Made by a program: the position numbers and the translations under genes. A model generated the notes under the pieces. The model was not told the origin of the DNA, did not search any database, and saw only the letters and a list, made by a program, of their open reading frames with translations. A stretch of 64,000 nucleotides of DNA, from contig CAZMAT010000001.1 of NCBI GenBank assembly GCA_964564435.1, positions 186,001-250,000 on the forward strand, read 5' to 3'. The first letter of the stretch is position 1. Each line of letters opens with the position of its first letter. Positions 25,916-32,619 of this stretch are shown piece after piece. Source of the stretch: Fermentibacter sp964564435 (GTDB lineage Bacteria > Fermentibacterota > Fermentibacteria > Fermentibacterales > Fermentibacteraceae).

Positions 25916-25992
25916 GCGCCCGTAGCTCAGCTGGATAGAGCAGCGGACTTCTAATCCGCAGGTCTCGCGTTCGAGTCGCGACGGGCGTACCA
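25916..25992 (+). tRNA. tRNA-Arg (TCT)
   Basis: A complete cloverleaf: acceptor GCGCCCG/CGGGCGT, D arm GCTCAGCTGGATAGAGC, anticodon loop CTTCTAA (anticodon TCT) on GCGGA/TCCGC, T arm TCGCGTTCGAGTCGCGA. CCA is encoded at 25990-25992 and abuts hairpin copy D directly. A possible promoter is TTGATT (from 25873) with CAGAAT at 25896-25901. Confidence 0.95.
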
Positions 25993-26078
25993 CTCATTCC
26001 GGCTGAGCCGGAATGAGTAGGCACGACAGCGGTTCACCAAGGCTCTGAGTATCCTGTTCGGTGAACCACGAGAGTGCC
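25993..26078 (+). repeat. Double-hairpin repeat, copy D
   Basis: First hairpin: perfect 11-bp stem 25993-26003/26007-26017 (loop TGA), beginning at the base after the tRNA-Arg CCA. Second: outer stem GGCAC/GTGCC (26020-26024/26074-26078), a compensated change from GGCCC/GGGCC of copies B and H, and inner stem GCGGTTCACC/GGTGAACCAC (26029-26038/26060-26069, one mismatch). A GAGCGATCTT tail follows. Confidence 0.7.
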
Positions 26079-26166
26079 CGAGCGATCTTCCTCAGACGTT
26101 GCCCGAAGGGCTAGTAACATTCCCTCGAACTGAAATGGATATGGCACGCCCTCTCGCAGGTCTCGA

Positions 26167-26217
26167 ATCCCGCAAAGCGGGATGAGTCCTGCGACAGCAC
26201 GGTTCGCACAGCGAACC
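26167..26217 (+). repeat. Double-hairpin repeat, copy E (degenerate)
   Basis: Two perfect 7-bp hairpins, ATCCCGC/GCGGGAT (26167-26173/26177-26183) and GGTTCGC/GCGAACC (26201-26207/26211-26217), are joined by a linker containing GACAGC. They are followed by GCGAAAGC, recalling the CGCGARAG box of the full copies. The outer stem is not evident. Confidence 0.5.
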
Positions 26218-26259
26218 TGCGAAAGCCTCGCTGCGCGAACCATGCTGACGGGCTACCCA

Positions 26260-26282
26260 TCAGTTCCGCAGGGCGGAACTGA
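26260..26282. repeat. Single hairpin repeat, copy F
   Basis: A perfect 10-bp stem TCAGTTCCGC/GCGGAACTGA with loop AGG. It matches copy G at 26601-26623 except for one base pair, changed on both sides (G-C here, A-T there). Confidence 0.6.
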
Positions 26283-26462
26283 AGAGCCGGCAGACACTCC
26301 TGAGATCAGACATGCGGCTGAGCATCCCGCCCCTCGAAGGAGTTTCGAGAGGCCATGAAACAAGCCAGTGACTCCCGGCGGATCCCGGGTGCGCGACCAT
26401 AGGTTCGAGAGACTCCCACAACAGGCCCATCCGACCCTTCCCGTGTGCGGGGAAGCTCCTCC

Positions 26463-26549
26463 GGCCCTTTCGCGGCTTGCCTCGCATTGCATAACGACCA
26501 GAGGCAAGCCACTGCCGGGCCTCTTCATCTCCGCGGACGCGGATATGAA
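26463..26549 (-). repeat. Double-hairpin repeat, copy H (inverted)
   Basis: On the minus strand: first hairpin 26539-26549/26524-26534 with loop GTCC (as in copy B), then GAGGCCCGGCAGTGG, inner stem 26501-26512/26472-26483 and outer stem GGCCC/GGGCC (26517-26521/26463-26467). Loop, linker and outer stem match copy B on the other strand, while both variable stems have different but complementary sequence. Confidence 0.72.
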
Positions 26550-26600
26550 GGACACGCGCACTCGCGGTCTCCCTGCGGGAAACCGCTGCAGCGCTACGTA

Positions 26601-26623
26601 TCAATTCCGCAGGGCGGAATTGA
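26601..26623. repeat. Single hairpin repeat, copy G
   Basis: A perfect 10-bp stem TCAATTCCGC/GCGGAATTGA with loop AGG, the sister of copy F. A second imperfect hairpin, GCGGTCTCCC/GGGAAACCGC, stands just before it at about 26564-26586. Confidence 0.6.
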
Positions 26624-26823
26624 AGTGACAAGTCGGGCACAGGTACTGGTTAGCTGCATGGTGCTCTGACTCTCAGCCTGTAGTACTCGAAGCTCCTGAA
26701 GCCGTGCGGGACCTCCTGCGTAACCGGTCAGGAAAGTGTAGAATCAGGGGACTGTCGGAGCTATCGCTGATCGACGGCCAGGCCGCAGATGTGATCATAG
26801 TGTTGTTATATAAGGACTTGTCG

Positions 26824-28068
26824 ATGCATCTGAAGGATCTGAAACCAGGGCTGGCCCCAGGGGCTGGCCCCAGGGCCGGACCCCCAGGACCCGTGGGCAA
26901 CGTAGTCTTCATCGGGCTCGTCAGCTTCTTCGCGGATCTCAGCACAGAGATGGTGTACCCGCTCATCCCCCTCTACCTGACCTCGGCCTTCGGCGTCACG
27001 CCCGCGCTCGTGGGTCTCATCGAGGGCATCGCCGAGAGCCTCGCCAGCCTCCTCCGGGTCTCCGGCGGCTACATCTCCGACAGGTACAGGCGCAAGAAGC
27101 CCATGGCCTTCGCCGGCTACGCCGCGGGCCTCGTCTACAAGCTCGCACTGCTGGCGGCGGGCTCCTGGACAGGCATCCTGGGCGCTCGCGTGATCGACAG
27201 GTTCGGCAAGGGCATAAGGACCGCGCCTCGCGACGTGCTTGTGAGCGAGAGCTGCGACTCCGCGAGGCTCGGTCATTCCTTCGGCCTCCACAAGGCGCTC
27301 GACATGGCAGGCTCGGCGATGGGCATCCTTCTGGCCTGGCTGCTGATCAGGTCCTCCACCGGCTCGTACGACTACGGGAGGATATTCCTCCTCTCCTGCA
27401 TCCCCGCCGTGCTGTCGCTGGTGATGTTCGCGTTCATAAGGGAGACAGGGGGGAAGGGAGCGGTGCGCACCCCTCTCCACCTGCTCGAGGGCCTCGCCAC
27501 CCTCGATCCGCGCCTGAAGCTCTACCTGGCCGTAGTCTTCGTGTTCACCCTGGGCAACTCCTCCAACACGTTCCTCCTGCTGAGGGCCGGCAGCGCCGGG
27601 TTCGACACATCCCAGGTGGTGCTGCTCTACCTGCTATACAACGCCGTCTCGTCGATCCTCGCCCTGCCCCTCGGGAGGCTGTCCGACAGGGTCGGGAGGA
27701 AGAGCCTGCTTGTGGCCGGATACGCAGTATTCTCGGTCGTGTACGCCGGGTTCGCCTGGGCCGGGAGCAGGGAGGTGATCGCCGCGGCCTTCGCCCTCTA
27801 CGGAGTGTTCACGGCGATGACCGCCGGTGTGGAGAGGGCCTTCATAGCCGAGATCGCCCCGGCGCACCTGAAGGGAACCATGCTGGGACTGCACGCCACC
27901 ATAGCGGGAATCGCGCTCCTGCCCGCCAGCACACTGGCCGGCCTGCTCTGGGACGTATTCGGCCCGGTGGCCCCGTTCGCCACGGGTGCAGGCCTGTCGC
28001 TCGCCGCCGCCCTCACGCTGGCCCTCGGGCTCCGAACCGGAGGGGAATCCGTCAGAGCATCCGCCTGA
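26824..28068 (+). CDS. MFS transporter
   Basis: A 12-span major facilitator protein of about 414 residues, exporting or importing an unknown small molecule. Both halves show the cytoplasmic MFS motif A: GGYISDRYRRKKP after the second span and GRLSDRVGRKSLL in the second half. The N-terminal FFADLSTEMVYPLIPLYL stretch is typical of a widespread subgroup of unknown substrate. I start at ATG 26824, which has an AAGGA ribosome site seven bases before it. It is one of two plus-strand protein genes and ends in a 17-base convergent overlap with the aminotransferase gene. Confidence 0.88.
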   Translation: MHLKDLKPGLAPGAGPRAGPPGPVGNVVFIGLVSFFADLSTEMVYPLIPLYLTSAFGVTPALVGLIEGIAESLASLLRVSGGYISDRYRRKKPMAFAGYAAGLVYKLALLAAGSWTGILGARVIDRFGKGIRTAPRDVLVSESCDSARLGHSFGLHKALDMAGSAMGILLAWLLIRSSTGSYDYGRIFLLSCIPAVLSLVMFAFIRETGGKGAVRTPLHLLEGLATLDPRLKLYLAVVFVFTLGNSSNTFLLLRAGSAGFDTSQVVLLYLLYNAVSSILALPLGRLSDRVGRKSLLVAGYAVFSVVYAGFAWAGSREVIAAAFALYGVFTAMTAGVERAFIAEIAPAHLKGTMLGLHATIAGIALLPASTLAGLLWDVFGPVAPFATGAGLSLAAALTLALGLRTGGESVRASA

Positions 28069-29245
28069 GGCAGGACGCAAGGTACTCGTACTGCGGGATG
28101 TCGTTGTAGAGCTGCGCCGAGATCCGCAGGATCCGCAGCCTCTCCCTCCTGACGTACGACACCGGGACCTCGATCCGGCACTCCTCGAGGAGACGCCTCT
28201 GGAGCGGGTCCATCCATATCCAGTCGGGCAGGGGGGGGTCGGGAGGATCGATCCAGGGCAGTTCGAAGGAGGCCATCGATCCGACCATCGAGTCGGGACA
28301 GGATTGTCCGACGCCCAGAGCTTCCGCGACGATGCCGCGGGCCCGGAGGACCAGGGATCGGTTGGCCTCCATGACGGCTGGGAGCCCGCCCGGCAGCAGA
28401 GATGCGAGGTACTCCCCCGACCGCGAGACGCACAGGGCGGCTGTGGGATCGGGGGTCCCGCCCCACTGGAACTCGATCCTGGAGGCGCTCTGGCCGCTGT
28501 CGAAGTCGCCCATGACGTGGCTGGTGGCCAGGGGGCGGGTTCTCTCCTGCATGTCAGGGCGGACGTAGAGCATGGCGCAGACCTTCGGCGAGCACAGCCA
28601 CTTGTGGAAGTTGCCGGTGTAGAAGGCCGCGCCGATCGCCTGCATGTCGAGGGGAACCATTCCCGGGCCGTGCGCGCCGTCCACCAGAACCTCGACGCCC
28701 TTCCCGCGCATCGCGGACACGAGCGGAGCAGGGTCCTGCACGAACCCGGTGGAACTCGTCACGTGATCCACGACGGCGAGCCTGGTCGCGGGAGTGACCA
28801 TCGACAGGAAGGCCTCGGCGGAACCCTCCGGGCCTCGTGCGGGGAACGGCATGGGCACGACCCTGCAGCGGGCACCCGCGGCCTCGCAGTGGCGCATGCA
28901 GGCGTTCAGGGTCGAGAAGTACTCGTGAGACCCGACCAGCACTTCGTCGCCCCGGCGCAGCCCGAAGGAGGCCAGGGCGGTGTTGACCCCATGTGTGGCG
29001 TTGGGCACGAACACGATCGAGCCTGGTTCTGCGCCCGTCAGGTTCTCGGCGTATGCAAGCTCCGCCTGGAGCAGGCCGGGCAGGCGCCTCACGAGGAACT
29101 CCATCGGTCCGGCTTCGAGTTCCGCCTGGAGTCCGGTGCGGAACGAGAGCACTTCACGCGGGCAGGCCCCGAACGATCCGTGGTTCAGGTAGACAGTGTC
29201 CGGGTCGAGAGCCCAGAGCTTCCGGAACCGGCTGCCGGGAGGCAT
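28052..29245 (-). CDS. Class V PLP enzyme, isopenicillin-N epimerase-like
   Basis: A 397-residue fold-type I PLP enzyme of the class V aminotransferase/cysteine desulfurase group, closest in style to CefD-like epimerases. It opens with the family's TVYLNHGSFGACP, has the PLP-contacting DGAHGPG (about 195-201) and the Schiff-base lysine in TGNFHKWLCSPK (about 214-225). The exact reaction cannot be read from sequence: members act on amino acids, peptides or ergothioneine-type substrates. It lies seven bases after two PEBP-family genes and is probably co-transcribed with them. Confidence 0.82.
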   Translation of the reverse strand: MPPGSRFRKLWALDPDTVYLNHGSFGACPREVLSFRTGLQAELEAGPMEFLVRRLPGLLQAELAYAENLTGAEPGSIVFVPNATHGVNTALASFGLRRGDEVLVGSHEYFSTLNACMRHCEAAGARCRVVPMPFPARGPEGSAEAFLSMVTPATRLAVVDHVTSSTGFVQDPAPLVSAMRGKGVEVLVDGAHGPGMVPLDMQAIGAAFYTGNFHKWLCSPKVCAMLYVRPDMQERTRPLATSHVMGDFDSGQSASRIEFQWGGTPDPTAALCVSRSGEYLASLLPGGLPAVMEANRSLVLRARGIVAEALGVGQSCPDSMVGSMASFELPWIDPPDPPLPDWIWMDPLQRRLLEECRIEVPVSYVRRERLRILRISAQLYNDIPQYEYLASCLRRML

Positions 29246-29252
29246 CCCGGGC

Positions 29253-29717
29253 TCAGCGGTTCCGGGAGTACAGCCCGGTGACCGAGGCGCTGCCCAGGAT
29301 GTGCCCGTGCATCGCCTCGCGAAGGTCGCGCGCGGTGGTGGAGGAGTCGGGCTGTAGCGCCGTGTCTAGCGCGTGGAGCCTGAAGACATACCTGTGGGTG
29401 CCCGACGGGGGGCTCGGGCCGCGCCATCCCGTCTCGCCCCAGCTGTTGAGCCCCTGCACGGAACCGTCGTCGAGGTGGACGGAGCCGGCGATCCCTTCCG
29501 GGAGGGACGTGGTCGAAGCCGGGATGCCATAGATGACCCAGTGCGTCCAGGTCCCGCCGGGCGCATCGGGGTCGTCGCATATCAGTGCGAAGGTGACGGT
29601 TCCGGGAGGGGCGCCGGACCATTCCAGGGGAGGCGAGACGTCCAGACCGTCGGCTGTGTATGTGGAAGGGATGGTCGAGCCGGCGCCGAAAGCCGGGCTG
29701 GTGAGGACGAATGCCAT
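29253..29717 (-). CDS. YbhB/YbcL-type PEBP family protein
   Basis: A 154-residue phosphatidylethanolamine-binding-protein-like protein, a fold whose bacterial members have poorly known roles. It keeps the ligand-pocket motif DDPDAPGGTWTHWVIYGIP (about 47-65) and the later GTHRYVFRLHALD segment, and is normal in length. ATG 29717 is chosen because the family begins here; the ribosome site is weak, which suits coupling to the gene ending 13 bases upstream. It is followed directly by the CefD-like enzyme. Confidence 0.88.
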   Translation of the reverse strand: MAFVLTSPAFGAGSTIPSTYTADGLDVSPPLEWSGAPPGTVTFALICDDPDAPGGTWTHWVIYGIPASTTSLPEGIAGSVHLDDGSVQGLNSWGETGWRGPSPPSGTHRYVFRLHALDTALQPDSSTTARDLREAMHGHILGSASVTGLYSRNR

Positions 29718-29730
29718 AACCACGGCCGGC

Positions 29731-30192
29731 TCAGCCCCTTCCCATGAACCGGGCGGTGAACGTCGCCGTGGCCAGAACCGATCCGGCCATGGCCCGGGCG
29801 AGAGTCTCGGCGTCGGATCCGTGGGGGATGTCGAGCCGCCTGTCCAGCGCATGGGCGGTGAAGACGAGCACCCTGAGGATGCCCGTACTCTCGGGACCCG
29901 TCCATCCCGGCACTCCGAAGCTGTTGACCCCCTGCACCGCCCCGTTCTCGAGCTCGGGCTCCACCGGGAGGCCGCCGTATATGCCGGGCGGCTCGGGAGG
30001 GAGGTTGTAGAGGATCCAGTGGTGCACGGGCGCCCCGTCCACTGTCTCGGTGCAGGTCATGGCGATGGAGACGGTCCCCTTCGGGGCGTTGGCCCACCCG
30101 ACCGGGGGCGATGAGTTGTTGGTGGTTCTCGAGTACCAGCCGGGCAGATAACCTTCGCTGTCCACCGCACTGCTAGTCACCTTGAACGCCAT
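29731..30192 (-). CDS. PEBP family protein with degenerate ligand motif
   Basis: A 153-residue paralogue of the next gene, with the same beta-rich layout and the VHHWILYNLPPE and VFTAHALD segments of PEBP proteins. The DPDAP ligand motif is replaced by a region around ETVDGAP, so the pocket may be altered. The ATG has a good AGGGAGG site. The two genes probably arose by tandem duplication and begin a three-gene operon with the CefD-like enzyme. Confidence 0.78.
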   Translation of the reverse strand: MAFKVTSSAVDSEGYLPGWYSRTTNNSSPPVGWANAPKGTVSIAMTCTETVDGAPVHHWILYNLPPEPPGIYGGLPVEPELENGAVQGVNSFGVPGWTGPESTGILRVLVFTAHALDRRLDIPHGSDAETLARAMAGSVLATATFTARFMGRG

Positions 30193-30347
30193 CTCTCCAC
30201 CTCCCTGTCATTGAAGCGGCCTCATGGCCCGGCCTCCACCGAGCCTGCCGCCGCAGCCCAATATGCACCAATCCGGCAGGAATCGAGAGCCTCCTGCATC
30301 CTCCGGCCCCGCAACCGGAACCCGCGACCAGCCCGTGGAGGATCAGA

Positions 30348-31547
30348 TCAGGTCCTCTGCAGCAGCAGCCCCGTAAGGTATCCGCCCTGCGGATAGGACA
30401 GCAGCACGGGATGGTCGGGGGCCTGACCCATCCGGGAGATGATCCTGAGATCCCTCCCAACGTCCGCCGAGGCCGAGAAGACGATCTTCTGGAAAAGCTC
30501 CTCGCCCACAAGGCCCGAACAGGAGAACGTGAACAGCAGCCCCCCGGGCTCGAGGACGGACATGGCCTGCATGTTGACGTCCTTGTAGGCGCGGGTGCCT
30601 CGCTGGAGCGCGTCCTTGCCGCCGACGTACCTGGGCGGGTCGAGTATTACGGCGCCGAAGGATGCCCCCTCCTCGCGGTACCGCCTCAGACAGGCGGGGA
30701 CGTCGGCGTCGAGCATCTGGAACCTGTCCCCGGTGAAGCCGTTGAGCTCCATGTTCCGCGACGCCGTCTCCAGGGCGGGACGCGACGAGTCGATGCTCGT
30801 CACGGTCGAGGCGCCGCCCATGGCCGCTGCGACGCTGAATCCACCGGTGTAGCAGAAGCAGTTCAGGACGGATCTGCCCTGCATGTAGCGCCGGCAGTCC
30901 ATCCTGTTCAGGGCCTGGTCGAGGTAGAAGCCCGTCTTGTGGCCGTTCCTCACGTCGACGAGCAGCCTGGCGCCGCCCTCGTCGACCTCTATCTCGGCGG
31001 GCGGCTCCTCCCCTGCGAGGAGGCCGTGCCGCTTGTCCATCCCCTCCTTCTTCCGTGCATCCGTGTCGCTCCGCTCCCACACCCCCCTGGCGCCCGTGAG
31101 CGCCATGGCCTCGTCCACGATCAGGTCCTTCAGACCGTCGATGCCGAGAGTGAGGAACTGCATCACGAGGAAGCCGGCGTACCAGTCGACAACGAGGCCC
31201 GGCATCAGGTCGGAGTCCGAGTGGACCATCCGGAAGGCTCCGCCCGGCTCCGGGAAAAACGGCAGTGCGCGCCTGAGCTCGAGCGACTTGGCGAGTCTCC
31301 TGCGCCAGAAGTCCTCCCCCGGTTCCTCGCCGCGGTCCCACGAGAACAGGTGGACGGCTATCTCGGATGCGGGGTTGTAGAAGCCCCTGGCCATCCAGGC
31401 GCCGTCAGGCCCCACGACGTCGACGACATCACCGGGAGAGGCTCCCGGATCCACCTCCTGGATCGCTCCGGAATAGACCCAGGGATGCCTGTTGAGGATG
31501 CTCCTCTCCCTGTCACGCCTGATCCTGCATGCAGCATGGTTCGTCAC
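30348..31547 (-). CDS. rlmI: 23S rRNA methyltransferase, RlmI type
   Basis: A SAM-dependent m5C methyltransferase of the RlmI family, which in E. coli modifies C1962 of 23S rRNA. The roughly 399-residue product has an N-terminal PUA-like domain (HPWVYSGAI near residue 20), an EEHD-type middle, and a Rossmann methyltransferase with VLNCFCYTGGFS and the catalytic region DPPRYVGG, plus FSCSG. I start at GTG 31547, which has an AAAGG site eight bases upstream; another GTG lies nine bases earlier. Target position is inferred from the family only. Confidence 0.85.
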   Translation of the reverse strand: MTNHAACRIRRDRERSILNRHPWVYSGAIQEVDPGASPGDVVDVVGPDGAWMARGFYNPASEIAVHLFSWDRGEEPGEDFWRRRLAKSLELRRALPFFPEPGGAFRMVHSDSDLMPGLVVDWYAGFLVMQFLTLGIDGLKDLIVDEAMALTGARGVWERSDTDARKKEGMDKRHGLLAGEEPPAEIEVDEGGARLLVDVRNGHKTGFYLDQALNRMDCRRYMQGRSVLNCFCYTGGFSVAAAMGGASTVTSIDSSRPALETASRNMELNGFTGDRFQMLDADVPACLRRYREEGASFGAVILDPPRYVGGKDALQRGTRAYKDVNMQAMSVLEPGGLLFTFSCSGLVGEELFQKIVFSASADVGRDLRIISRMGQAPDHPVLLSYPQGGYLTGLLLQRT

Positions 31548-31677
31548 GGGGGGCACCTTTCCCCGGCCTCCGCCGGGCTCTTCGCGGGTGTGCAGCCGGC
31601 CGGGGGGAGCCGGGCGCAGGGCGCCCTCCCCGGCATCGAGCGGGCGGGGATCGGATGCCCGGGTCTCGATCCCGGGA

Positions 31678-32619
31678 TCAGTTCTCCAGGAGGAAGTACC
31701 TCAGGCCCAGGCCGGAGTAGCCCCTGCTCTCCACAGAGGGGAGGACGGCCTTCATCACCTCGAAGGCATCACCCAGGAGGGTAGTCTCGGAGAACATCAC
31801 GGTGACCTCGACGGGCCTGCCCTCGATGTCGCGGTTGTCGAGCCTCCGCTGGACCTGGGTGAGGACGCTGTCGAGCTTGGCCTGGTTGTATTCGCCGCCG
31901 GGCAGGGCCGATGTGATCTCGATCGAGAACTCCTCCACCCGGCCGACGAGCCACTGGTCGGTGAAGAAGACCTTCATGCCGACGGGGCGCGTCGGGGAGG
32001 AGTCGGGCATCACGGACTGCACTATCAGCGGCAGCCTCTCGAACTCGGTCATCCCCTCGTCGGACCACATGCAGAGCCCGTCGAGATCGAGGTTGGCCTG
32101 GTCGCCTTCGCGGTTCTTCATGTCGATGTAGACGACCAGCGGCTTTATCGGCACGGAGGCCGGGGCTATGAACGCCACGGTGCTGCCTTCGGGGATGAGG
32201 CTGAGGTTGAGGTTGGTATGGGGCTCCGCGCTCGTGCCCTCGGCGTTGAGCTGGTAGACAATGTCGCTGCCGATCCTGATCGGGAGTGAGTCGAGAGGGA
32301 TATCGGGCGCCATCGTGGCCGAGGAGTCGGCCGAGAGCCCGGTGGATACGTTCTCGGCCCTGTCGAACGAGACGAGGATGACGGTGCATAGGATCAGCCC
32401 GAGGACGCCCAGGCCCACACCGGCGAGGCCGGACTTCTTGCGGGGGATGACCACGAGATGATCGGGCCCCTCTATCCTGACGGGAATGTCGAGGGTCTTC
32501 TGGAGGGGTTCCCTCTGCTCCTTCAGCGGCCGGTTCTGATACTCGAGATCGAACCCGCAGTTGCCGCACTTCCCGGTGCCTCTGTCTCCGTTGTCGTGGC
32601 CGCAGATACGACAGAACAT
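31678..32619 (-). CDS. Zinc-ribbon membrane protein of unknown function
   Basis: I do not recognise this 313-residue protein as a named family. It has an N-terminal zinc ribbon (CRICGH and CGNCGF, residues 3-22), a linker, one membrane span (about 63-85) and a roughly 220-residue extracytoplasmic part. The last 60 residues (VEVTVMFSETTLLGDAF onward) recall the ExbD/TolR periplasmic fold, a weak resemblance. ATG 32619 overlaps the upstream foldase stop (TGATG), so the pair is coupled and may work together in the envelope. Confidence 0.7.
   Translation of the reverse strand: MFCRICGHDNGDRGTGKCGNCGFDLEYQNRPLKEQREPLQKTLDIPVRIEGPDHLVVIPRKKSGLAGVGLGVLGLILCTVILVSFDRAENVSTGLSADSSATMAPDIPLDSLPIRIGSDIVYQLNAEGTSAEPHTNLNLSLIPEGSTVAFIAPASVPIKPLVVYIDMKNREGDQANLDLDGLCMWSDEGMTEFERLPLIVQSVMPDSSPTRPVGMKVFFTDQWLVGRVEEFSIEITSALPGGEYNQAKLDSVLTQVQRRLDNRDIEGRPVEVTVMFSETTLLGDAFEVMKAVLPSVESRGYSGLGLRYFLLEN

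Larger units (their letters stand above)
26079..26823. other. Non-coding stretch with hairpin repeats
   Basis: No open frame here has family similarity, a plausible ribosome site or consistent codon use. Apart from repeats E-H it contains further imperfect palindromes (for example around 26320-26350 and 26372-26390). The last 120 bases lead into the MFS gene and hold a TAGAAT near 26738 that could be a -10, but no matching -35 is clear. Confidence 0.6.

Noticed and set aside
25378..26024. Two minus-strand open frames with tails like GDRTRNLRIKSPLLY over the tRNA-Lys and tRNA-Arg genes
   Set aside because: They are antisense translations of tRNA sequence, a well-known source of false proteins; no ribosome site and no independent similarity.
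25450..26640. CRISPR array
   Set aside because: Repeat copies differ in sequence, spacing is irregular, orientation is mixed and no cas genes are near; the units are paired hairpins, not repeat-spacer units.
26253..26640. Small open frames on both strands in the hairpin region
   Set aside because: They translate the palindromes and change with every copy; no ribosome site and no codon bias.
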